From Chengkuizengella axinellae (GTDB lineage Bacteria > Bacillota > Bacilli > Paenibacillales > KCTC-33759), in assembly GCF_030730905.1 (NCBI RefSeq), contig NZ_JAVAMP010000002.1, positions 620,001 through 684,000 of the forward strand: DNA of 64,000 nt, given 5' to 3'. Each line of letters starts with the position of its first letter. The stretch's first letter is position 1. The notes under the pieces are model-generated. The model was not told the DNA's origin. It saw only the letters and a list, made by a program, of their open reading frames with translations, and ran no database searches. Shown here piece after piece: positions 57,029 through 64,000 of this stretch. The translations under genes and the position numbers were made by a program.

Positions 57029-59692
57029 ATGATGAACAAATTTTTTACTTTTGTATTCCGTGTTACTACAACAAAACCAAAAACAGTATTAGTTATCTGT
57101 CTTATGGTGACTGTTTTAATGGGATTTGCATCCGCCGGTTTAAAAATGGAGATGAGCTGGGTTGGACTCACACCTAAGGATCATCCGTCTGTAAAGCAGT
57201 ATGATGATATCTTGGAACATTTCCCAACTTTAAACAACCTTATTGTCATTGTGGAAGCGGAGGATCCATTACAACTTGATCAAGCAGTTGATGTTGCCAA
57301 GGAAAGGTTGCTTCTACTAAATGAATATGTGAAAAGTGTTTCTTCTGAGGTGAATGAAGAATTTCTTATTGAAAATGGTTTGATGTTGATGGATGAAAAT
57401 ACAATTGAAATGACTGGGTTTGGGTTGAGTGATCCTAATTTAAAAAGTTATTTATCTTTTTTGAACATGAGCTACAACGGAATATCAGATCAAATAAATA
57501 ATGGAAATGTACTGACAGAACAAGAAGAGAAGGGGATCACAGCATCTTTAATTGGGCTGGATTGGTTTTTTTACTCTCTGCTTGATATGGATCTAGAATT
57601 ATTAAATACAGGTGTGAATCGGGTAGTTTTTGGTGATCCGTATACAAGGTCTATTGATGGTACTCAAGTATTGATGATGATTCAGCCAACATTTGACATT
57701 ATAGATTTTGAGAAAGTAGCTCCCGGTGTGAATGTTATAGTAGATGAATTGATTCAGATTGAAAACGAAATGCCCGGGGTTAGTTATGGATTAACCGGAA
57801 TGCATGTTGTTGCTAAAGACGAGTTAGAAAGCACAGAAAAGGATACGATGTTGACTTCTGGAGTTGCTGTGATAGGAATATTAATTTTACTTTATGCAGC
57901 ATTTCGTATGATTTCTGTCCCGATCTTGGCGTTTATACCACTTTTTATCGGGGTAATATGGGATTTTGGGTTGGTTTCTTTAGTGATTGGAAAATTAAAT
58001 ATGGTCACAGTTTTTACATTCGTAATCCTAATTGGGCTTGGGATTGATTTCTCACTCCATCTATTAAGCGGATTTACAGAAAAAAGGAGCAAAGGAGCAG
58101 ATAAAAAAGAATCCATAGAATATACGCTTTTAAAAGTTGGACCAAGTATTTTGATAGGAGCACTATCAACAGCCTTCGCTTTTTTTGTCATGATGACTAG
58201 TTCATTAGATATGTTGAAGGAGCTAGGTTTTGTAATGGGATCTGGAATATTAACTACGGTTCTAGCTGTGTTTCTTATCCTACCCTCCATACTACTTTTG
58301 GGTAAACAAAAAAATATTTCTAAAGTGAAAGGCGAATATAAAGTACTAGGTAAATTAGCAGCTTATAGCCATCGTAATCGTTATATTATGTTATGTGCTG
58401 TTATCGTTTTGGTTGGAATTGTAGGGTTTAAGTCTACAGACAATGAATTTGATCTTAATATGCTGAATTTAGAGCCAAAAGGGTTAGAATCTATTGAATT
58501 ATTGAATAAAATGAGTGAGGATTTTGGATTAAGCTCTGAAGGGCTGCTAGTTGAAATGGATAGTTTGGAAGAAATTTATGAATTAAATGAAGAGTTACAA
58601 GCTGAGGAATCTGTTTCTGCCGTACTGAGTATCGCCGAAATATTACCTAAAGCCGAGGTGCAAGAACAACGGTTGGAAGCCATTCATAATATAGAACAAT
58701 TTCTTTCTAATCCAATACCTTATTATGCTGCATCAAAAGAGGAGTTTCTACAGGGAATTGCAGGTATTGAACATACAATGCAAACTTTCTATGAACAAAC
58801 AGAGTCAGGTCGATTAAAACAAGCAAGTAAACTATTTCTAGAAAATGATGATAAACCTTCAAATATAACACTGCTTAAAGAGCAGATAAAAAACATGTCT
58901 ACAGAACAGTTTGAACAAATTCAATTTGACTTTTATACACTTCTTCAGAAGAAAAGTCAGCAAATGATGGATGCTACAATACTTGAGGTTGATGATTTGC
59001 CAAATGATTTGAAATCTCAATTAGTAAGTGAGGATGGGGAGCATTTTTTACTGACGGCATACCCGAACTTTAACATATGGGAAGAGTTGAAAAATGAAAA
59101 AGGGAATATTTTCATACAAATGTTACAAGAAAAGGATCCTAGATTTACAGGTACGCCCGTATTTATGAAGGCTTTGTATGATTCTGTTAAAGGTGAAATT
59201 GTAAAAACAGGAATCATCGTTTTAGCTGCATTATTTTCAATTTTACTCCTACATTTTAGATCTTTTAAGTATGCATTAATGGCTTTCATTCCTCTAATCA
59301 TGGCGTTAATACTTACATCTGGTATGATGGGATGGCTGGGATTGAAATGGAATATCCTTAATGTTTTAGCATTGCCTCTCATTATTGGAATTGGGGTGGA
59401 TGATGGAGTACATTTACTGCATCGTTACAAATCTACCAATCAGTCTTTAATTGAAGTGTTTGCAAGTGTTGGGAGAGCAATACTCATCACTACGCTGACA
59501 ACGATGATAGCATTCGGATCTTTAATGCTTGCAAGTTATCGAGGGTTATCTTCTTTAGGAACAGCACTATTTATAGGAGTTGGGTTTGCATTTTTACTAT
59601 CGGTCATTGTACTTCCAATCTTTCTTAAAGAAAGAGAAGTCTCCTCAATTAAAATAGACAACGCAAAAAATGATGCCAATTCAGCACATTAA
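57029..59692 (+). CDS. MMPL/RND-family transporter
   Basis: The 887-residue protein is an MMPL/RND-type exporter. Two halves, each with a leading helix (LVICLMVTVLMGFASAG; IMLCAVIVLVGIVGFK), a large outer loop and five more helices; the motifs VFTFVILIGLGIDFSLHLLSGF and LALPLIIGIGVDDGVHLLHRY carry the proton-relay aspartates. It probably exports a lipid, fatty acid or drug-like compound using proton flow. ATG at 57029 with AGGAGGAG 6-10 bases upstream. Two palindromic operators lie in its promoter; a TetR gene follows. The substrate is unknown. Confidence 0.9.
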   Translation: MMNKFFTFVFRVTTTKPKTVLVICLMVTVLMGFASAGLKMEMSWVGLTPKDHPSVKQYDDILEHFPTLNNLIVIVEAEDPLQLDQAVDVAKERLLLLNEYVKSVSSEVNEEFLIENGLMLMDENTIEMTGFGLSDPNLKSYLSFLNMSYNGISDQINNGNVLTEQEEKGITASLIGLDWFFYSLLDMDLELLNTGVNRVVFGDPYTRSIDGTQVLMMIQPTFDIIDFEKVAPGVNVIVDELIQIENEMPGVSYGLTGMHVVAKDELESTEKDTMLTSGVAVIGILILLYAAFRMISVPILAFIPLFIGVIWDFGLVSLVIGKLNMVTVFTFVILIGLGIDFSLHLLSGFTEKRSKGADKKESIEYTLLKVGPSILIGALSTAFAFFVMMTSSLDMLKELGFVMGSGILTTVLAVFLILPSILLLGKQKNISKVKGEYKVLGKLAAYSHRNRYIMLCAVIVLVGIVGFKSTDNEFDLNMLNLEPKGLESIELLNKMSEDFGLSSEGLLVEMDSLEEIYELNEELQAEESVSAVLSIAEILPKAEVQEQRLEAIHNIEQFLSNPIPYYAASKEEFLQGIAGIEHTMQTFYEQTESGRLKQASKLFLENDDKPSNITLLKEQIKNMSTEQFEQIQFDFYTLLQKKSQQMMDATILEVDDLPNDLKSQLVSEDGEHFLLTAYPNFNIWEELKNEKGNIFIQMLQEKDPRFTGTPVFMKALYDSVKGEIVKTGIIVLAALFSILLLHFRSFKYALMAFIPLIMALILTSGMMGWLGLKWNILNVLALPLIIGIGVDDGVHLLHRYKSTNQSLIEVFASVGRAILITTLTTMIAFGSLMLASYRGLSSLGTALFIGVGFAFLLSVIVLPIFLKEREVSSIKIDNAKNDANSAH

Positions 59693-59746
59693 GCGTAATG
59701 ATAAAACACATTTGCGAATGATAAATAAATTAAAATGCACCCCTAT

Positions 59747-59782
59747 AAAAGTTTCTCTATTATGGAGAAGCTTTTGTTTTAT
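59747..59782 (+). terminator. Terminator after the MMPL gene
   Basis: AAAAGTTTCTC and GAGAAGCTTTT pair over 11 positions (one G-U pair) around TATTATG, followed by a T-rich run. Confidence 0.8.
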
Positions 59783-59891
59783 TTTTTATGTTCTATAATT
59801 AAAATATTTTCGATCCATATGTTTCACCCTTAACTTGAATCAGTTATGATATAAAGATAAGTGCCTCATATTTGAGAAGGGAGTTTTCACT

Positions 59892-60515
59892 ATATCAGGA
59901 ATTAGAGAGAGTAAAAAACAATTAACGAGAGAGAAAATTATTCAAGTCTCAAAAGAGTTGTTTTTAACTCATGGTTACGACGGGACTACAACAAAGAAAA
60001 TTGCTCAAAAAGCTGGGATTGGGGAAGGAACGATTTTCAATTATTTTGGTTCAAAATTAGAAATTTTATATGCTTCTATGATGGATGAAATCTCAATGAA
60101 TGAAGGGGTAAATATAGAAAACACTGCAGATATGAACCTCACTGTTGAGGAGGCGATATTAAAATACATTGATCAATTTTCTGAGGGAATGCGTTTATTT
60201 GATAAGTCATTTATGCGTGAAATTATCGTAGGTTCGCTCAACCAATACAAAACAAATCCCGAATTTTTAGAAATGATTGTGCAAAATGATTACCAATCCA
60301 TTGGTGAAATAGAACAGTTGCTGCTGAAATATAAAGGAATAGGTGTTTTTACAGAGGATTATGATACAAAGGAAGCGGCAGAAATCGTAACAAGTGCAAT
60401 CGTATTTGAATATATTAGTTATTTTTATATTGAGGAAAAATCGTTTGAAGACTGTTATGAGGGCATCAAAAAGAAATTGCATGTTTTATTTCACTGGACT
60501 GTAAAAGAAAAATAG
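59892..60515 (+). CDS. TetR-family regulator starting on a non-standard (ATA) codon
   Basis: The 207-residue protein has a TetR N-terminal domain: SGIRESKKQLTREKIIQVSKELFLTHGYDGTTTKKIAQKAGIGEGTIFNYFGSK. This conserved start lies upstream of the first usual start codon (TTG at 59958, which would delete helix 1). The frame is open back to 59850 and has no ATG, GTG or TTG there. An AAGGGAG site lies 9 bases before an ATA at 59892 where M would be expected in a M-S-G-I start. The gene thus probably begins at AUA, or the ATG has mutated. It lies 200 bases after the transporter it probably represses. Confidence 0.8.
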   Translation: MSGIRESKKQLTREKIIQVSKELFLTHGYDGTTTKKIAQKAGIGEGTIFNYFGSKLEILYASMMDEISMNEGVNIENTADMNLTVEEAILKYIDQFSEGMRLFDKSFMREIIVGSLNQYKTNPEFLEMIVQNDYQSIGEIEQLLLKYKGIGVFTEDYDTKEAAEIVTSAIVFEYISYFYIEEKSFEDCYEGIKKKLHVLFHWTVKEK

Positions 60516-60523
60516 ATTTTAAT

Positions 60524-60554
60524 AGACCACGATTCACTGTGGTTTATTTTTTTT
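60524..60554 (+). terminator. Terminator after tetR
   Basis: GACCAC and GTGGTT form a short stem (5-6 bp) followed by TTATTTTTTTT. Confidence 0.7.
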
Positions 60555-60653
60555 GCTTGATGGATTTAATATCCAATTGAAGCAAGTTTTGATATGATTA
60601 TGCTATTGAACAAATTTAAAGCATCTATTGAACAAACAGGGAGTGACTGGTGA

Positions 60654-61470
60654 ATGTATAAGGCAATTATTTTTGATTTAGACAATACACTATTAAACTA
60701 TCATTTATCACGTTTCAACATTCCGTAAGACTCTCTCTTCTATATGAGGGAAATAACGGACTGTAATCACCTGATAAGTTCAACTAACTTTCAGCGGGGA
60801 TATAATACCCCCACTGAAAGAAAGGTTCCCTTTATGTGAAACAGAGTCTTTGAAAAAGGTATGTCATAAATTTGATCTTCTTAACGATGTAAATCCTTGG
60901 GAGTCTTTTTGGGAGATATATCAGAAATATAATTCTCATTATTGGAAGCATCGTCAAGAACTGAATTTAAACCGTGAAGCAATACTTGAACATTCATTTG
61001 AAAAAACATTAAATAAACTTAACTTTGAAAAATTACTAAGCAAGTCATTAGCAGATCATTATTGGAGTTATTTTTGCAGTACATATTATTATGAAGAAAA
61101 TGCGATAGAATTGATTAGTTACTTGCATCCAAAATATTCACTTGGACTTATTACGAATGGATATAGTGACTCTCAGAGGAAAAGGTTAGAAGTCAGTGGA
61201 TTGATTCCATATTTATCATCCATTGTCATCTCAGATGAAGTAAAAGTTATGAAACCAAATAAACAGATCTTTGATATTTCATTTACGCAATTAAACAGAT
61301 TAAATGATGAGGTTTTATACATCGGAGACTCTATATTACATGATTTTCAAGGAGCAAAAAATGCTGAGATTGATTTTTGCTTTTACAATCGCAATAACTT
61401 AAAAATAATTGGACATGAGGAACCGAAATATATAATAAATTCATTAGAGGAATTATTTAATATATTGTAG
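60654..61470 (+). pseudogene. HAD-family phosphatase gene split by a miniature insertion
   Basis: The 5' part (ATG at 60654, GGGAGTGA upstream) encodes MYKAIIFDLDNTLLNYHL, the HAD motif I with both aspartates. It then meets an insertion at 60709-60835 and a stop codon. The rest of the enzyme (from about 60836: CETESLKKVCHKFDLL..., LGLITNGYSD motif II, VMKPNKQIF motif III lysine, YIGDSILHDFQGAKNA motif IV) continues in another frame. Removing the 127 bases joins CAT-TTA-TGT-GAA in frame, giving NYHLCETESL. The enzyme would be a YjjG/YsaA-like HAD phosphatase. A shortened product from TTG 60850 would lack motif I and be inactive. Confidence 0.88.
60709..60835 (+). mobile_element. 127-bp IS200/IS605-type miniature element
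   Basis: The insertion lies directly after TTTAT in the HAD gene and ends with TTTAT (60831-60835), without a target duplication. Its left part can fold (TCCGT ... ACGGA, with CTCTC/GAGGG inside); its right part has a strong hairpin, CTTTCAG-C-GGGG ... CCCC-A-CTGAAAG (60788-60820). Subterminal hairpins, a short AT-rich target at the left side and precise in-frame restoration on removal are the marks of IS200/IS605-family elements. It encodes nothing and must depend on a transposase elsewhere. The family name is inferred; the right-end hairpin resembles those at the ends of TnpB-type elements. Confidence 0.72.
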
Positions 61471-61486
61471 GTGAAAAGGAGATGTT

Positions 61487-62104
61487 ATGAAATTTATAAG
61501 CGCAAAATATATCATTCTACTAGCTATTAGTATAAGTATTTTGTTTCTTTTAAATATATTTGGGACTTATACCAAAACACCTATTGAAGCTATTGAAGAA
61601 GTAAGAGATGAAATCGGATTTATTTTACACGAGATGGATGTAGATGGCGATAAAATACTGATGTATTCAAGAGATACGGGTGAAGAGAGTCAGCAACTCA
61701 ATGTTGATTTTGTTAAAAAGTCATGGATGGGATGGACACGGGGTTATGGTGGGAGCGGTTCGATTCCTAGTTATTCAGAAAATAAATTTTTTATGGATGT
61801 AGATTCTATATCATCTATGTATTTTCCTAGTACAAAAGACACGCCGATTGGAGATACTCCTTTTCCTATGTTTGTTGGAGTGCTTAATAACCCTAATATT
61901 GAAACTATAACAATGCTAAGTCATTTAACAGGTGAGGAGCAGACTGTGAACTTAGTTCAAGGATCTGGGTATAGAATTTGGTATTTATTTGTGACAAAAG
62001 AAGACGGGTATGAATTTACTATGAAGTTATTATCCAGTAATGGAGATATTGTTTATGAAGAGGATATAAATGAAGAATTTCTCTTTGAATTGGATGGAGA
62101 GTAG
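61487..62104 (+). CDS. Membrane-anchored or secreted hypothetical protein
   Basis: The 205-residue protein starts with one hydrophobic helix (about residues 7-25, YIILLAISISILFLLNIF), then an acidic outer part. It has IGFILHEMDVDGDKILMYSRD, a Gly-rich stretch (WTRGYGGSGS) and LSHLTGEEQTVNLV. I do not recognise the family. No cysteine suggests it is not a lipoprotein. ATG start with AAAAGGAG 6 bases upstream. It lies 16 bases after the broken HAD gene and 38 before a hydrolase, so it may have been in the same transcript. Confidence 0.65.
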   Translation: MKFISAKYIILLAISISILFLLNIFGTYTKTPIEAIEEVRDEIGFILHEMDVDGDKILMYSRDTGEESQQLNVDFVKKSWMGWTRGYGGSGSIPSYSENKFFMDVDSISSMYFPSTKDTPIGDTPFPMFVGVLNNPNIETITMLSHLTGEEQTVNLVQGSGYRIWYLFVTKEDGYEFTMKLLSSNGDIVYEEDINEEFLFELDGE

Positions 62105-62142
62105 ACAAAAAAGCAAAAATTACATTAGGAGGTTTCATTTCC

Positions 62143-62931
62143 ATGCATATAAGGTCTTATGGTCAAGATCCATCTAGAGCAGCGGTCATTCATGGCGGTC
62201 CTGGAGCGCCCGGTACAGTTGCAGCCATTGCTAGAGTGCTTTCTGAACATATTGGAGTGTTAGAACCCATACAAACAAAAACAACATTAGAAGGACAAAT
62301 TTCTGAATTGTTTGAAACATTAAAAGCATATGCAGACAAACCAATAACATTGATTGGACACTCATGGGGAGCGTGGTTAGCATATCTTACTGCTTTGAGA
62401 CATCCTTCTATAGTAAAAAAACTAATTTTGGTTGGCTGTCCTCCATTTGAACAAAAATATGTTCCAAGTCTAAGAGAAAACAGATTGAAACGATTGAGTA
62501 ATGAGGATGCAAAAGAATTTAAGCTGATAATAGAAGAGCTTAATTCACCTAGTTCTACACATAATAAGAATAATTACGTTAGATTAAGTGAGTTAGTTAC
62601 TGAATCTGATAGTTTTGATGTATTGAACAATCAACAGGAAGATCAAGATAAAGTAATTGTAAAAAGTAATGAATTTATTCCTGTCTGGAAGGAAGCTGCA
62701 GAGTTAAGAAAAATGGGGTTACTTATAGAATATGCAGATCAACTTCAATGCCCTGTTGCAGCAATACATGGTGATCATGATCCACATCCATTCGAAGGAG
62801 TGAAGAAACCTTTAGAAAATGCACTAGATGATTTTCATTTTTATTTATTAGAGAAATGTGGACATTCACCATGGAAAGAGAGATTCGCTAAAGATTCATT
62901 TTATAACATATTAAAACAAGAAATCATTTAA
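62143..62931 (+). CDS. Alpha/beta hydrolase
   Basis: The 262-residue protein is an alpha/beta hydrolase: oxyanion segment IHGGPGAPGTVA (HGGPG), nucleophile elbow GHSWGAW with catalytic serine, acid in GDHDPHPFEG and histidine in CGHSPWKE. The HGGPG start and layout resemble proline iminopeptidase-like and related hydrolases. Cytosolic; substrate unknown. ATG start with AGGAGG 9 bases upstream. It is followed by an aminopeptidase gene 30 bases later. Confidence 0.9.
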   Translation: MHIRSYGQDPSRAAVIHGGPGAPGTVAAIARVLSEHIGVLEPIQTKTTLEGQISELFETLKAYADKPITLIGHSWGAWLAYLTALRHPSIVKKLILVGCPPFEQKYVPSLRENRLKRLSNEDAKEFKLIIEELNSPSSTHNKNNYVRLSELVTESDSFDVLNNQQEDQDKVIVKSNEFIPVWKEAAELRKMGLLIEYADQLQCPVAAIHGDHDPHPFEGVKKPLENALDDFHFYLLEKCGHSPWKERFAKDSFYNILKQEII

Positions 62932-62961
62932 GTAAATTTAAAATACAAGGAGGTATACATA

Positions 62962-64000
62962 ATGGAAGTTGAATTAAAAACAAGCAATACAAACATTATG
63001 AAAGTGATTCCTGTAGTAGAAGGCACAAATATGATTAGTATTCCAGAATGGATGATGGTGAAAAATCAAGTTCATTATTTTTCACCAAATGAGCAAACGC
63101 CAAGTATAATTACAGGTTTAGGAGTAAGGGAACAACTTTCTTATGAGGATTTGAGAAATGCAGCAGGAGAAACTGCCAGATTTGTGAAAAAAATGAACAC
63201 AGAAGCTTTGCAAATTTCTTTTGAATTTGTGAAAGAAACGAAGCTGGAATTAGAAAAGGTAATTACTGCTTTTGTAGAAGGCTGGATTTTGGGAAGGTGT
63301 GAGTTTCAAGTGTATCGTACAGAAGTGAAAGAAATTTTACCAAATAGATTAATTGTGAATCTAGAAAAAACAAAAGAGATTGAAAAAGCAATCCAGGTAG
63401 GCATTATGAATGCTAACAGCCAAAACTTTGCTAGAGATCTATGTAATCTGGACCCCAAAAATTTAAACCCAGATGCTTATGTTGAGAAAATAAAAGAACA
63501 ATTTGAAGGTCATGAGATAAATGTACATATTCATGAAGAGAAGAAACTAGAGGAAATGAAGATGAATGGAATCCTCTCTGTAGGGAGAGGCAGCAGGTAT
63601 TCATCTTACTTAGCGGAAATACAACTATGCACTGATCCTACTCAACCTCATATTACTTTAATAGGGAAAGGCGTTACCTTTGATACAGGGGGCATAAACC
63701 TTAAGAAAGGTAGACTTTTGAGTGGAATGCGTGTTGATATGGGAGGTTCTGCAGCTGTTTTTGGAGCAGTGGAATTGTTGAAACTAAGAAATGAACCAGT
63801 AAATATTACTGCATTATTGCCTATTGTTGAAAATACACCCGATGCAAATGCTTTTTTACCAGGTGAAGTTATACATTATTCAAATGGTTTACATGTGCAA
63901 GTCGGTAATACAGATGCGGAAGGGCGACTTATAATGGCAGATGCTTTACTTTACGCAGAACGCTTCAAATCTGAAATTATTATTGATATTGCCACGCTAA
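62962..64000 (+). CDS. pepA: M17 leucyl aminopeptidase, cut by the window end
   Basis: 346 codons are present; the M17 family is about 490 residues, so roughly 140 are missing beyond the window. The metal site is visible: KGVTFDTGGINLK (lysine and aspartate), MRVDMGGSA and NTDAEGRL. The N-terminal macro-like domain covers about residues 1-150. It removes N-terminal amino acids with two metal ions, as a hexamer, in the cytosol. ATG start with AAGGAGG 9 bases upstream. The arginine of the RLIMADALLYAE segment is also in place. The name pepA/ampA is a family label. Confidence 0.9.
   Translation, partial: MEVELKTSNTNIMKVIPVVEGTNMISIPEWMMVKNQVHYFSPNEQTPSIITGLGVREQLSYEDLRNAAGETARFVKKMNTEALQISFEFVKETKLELEKVITAFVEGWILGRCEFQVYRTEVKEILPNRLIVNLEKTKEIEKAIQVGIMNANSQNFARDLCNLDPKNLNPDAYVEKIKEQFEGHEINVHIHEEKKLEEMKMNGILSVGRGSRYSSYLAEIQLCTDPTQPHITLIGKGVTFDTGGINLKKGRLLSGMRVDMGGSAAVFGAVELLKLRNEPVNITALLPIVENTPDANAFLPGEVIHYSNGLHVQVGNTDAEGRLIMADALLYAERFKSEIIIDIATL

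Noticed and set aside
60709-60835. Group I/II intron or simple local duplication in the HAD gene
   Set aside because: At 127 bp it is too short for a self-splicing intron and shows no intron core. It is not a copy of neighbouring sequence. The hairpin ends and TTTAT borders fit a miniature transposable element better.
1-64000. CRISPR arrays, tRNA, rRNA, prophage
   Set aside because: I saw no regularly spaced repeats, no tRNA-like cloverleaf sequences, no rRNA and no phage structural genes on reading both strands, though I could not run dedicated searches.

Overview
The window is AT-rich chromosomal DNA from a Gram-positive bacterium of the Bacillota, most likely order Bacillales. Supporting signs are strong AGGAGG-type ribosome binding sites, many TTG start codons, a FosB-type bacillithiol transferase, a Bacillus-style class Ib nrdIEF operon with NrdR boxes, and an anaerobic-type cobalamin operon using the long CbiH60 and CbiX forms known from Bacillus megaterium. 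I cannot name the genus. I saw no rRNA, tRNA, CRISPR array, prophage or intact transposon.

Layout. 0-5 kb: FosB, two thioredoxin-fold proteins, a subtilisin-like protease without a propeptide, a hypothetical protein and a hotdog thioesterase. 4.6-11 kb: a very large secreted mosaic protein (propeller-like repeats, a possible pore-forming segment, LamG-like, carbohydrate-binding-like and beta-gamma-crystallin modules), flanked on both sides by decayed copies of its own modules. 11-13.6 kb: a PAP2 phosphatase homologue with a changed active-site motif, a GNAT, and a VanZ-like protein with its PadR regulator. 13.7-25.6 kb: promoter, cobalamin riboswitch and terminator, then cbiH60-cbiX-cbiJ-cbiC-cbiD-cbiET-cbiL-cbiF-cbiG-VOC-cbiA, which make the corrin ring up to cob(II)yrinate a,c-diamide. 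25.8-29.3 kb: nrdI-nrdE-nrdF under two NrdR boxes exactly 32 bp apart.

29.4-48.7 kb is an accessory-looking stretch. It holds a broken aminoglycoside-phosphotransferase-like gene, two intact nucleotidyltransferases, adenine deaminase, an SDR/TetR pair with visible matching operators, a secreted M6 metalloprotease, two GrpB-family proteins, several GNATs, Nudix and NADAR proteins, and other pseudogenes. Its most striking gene encodes a flagellin (43.7-45.4 kb) whose variable middle region is replaced by about seven beta-propeller blades, with a SigmaD-like promoter in front.

49-64 kb: a GABA-type aminotransferase/aldehyde dehydrogenase operon, an ECF sigma/anti-sigma pair, a second copy of the 11.8 kb GNAT, a serine beta-lactamase-like protein, an MMPL/RND transporter with tandem palindromic operators and a downstream TetR gene that appears to start on AUA, a HAD phosphatase gene split by a 127-bp IS200/IS605-type miniature insertion, an alpha/beta hydrolase, and the first part of an M17 aminopeptidase cut by the window end.

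The strongest candidates for something undescribed are the propeller-bearing flagellin, the large secreted mosaic protein, and the miniature insertion whose exact removal restores the HAD reading frame.
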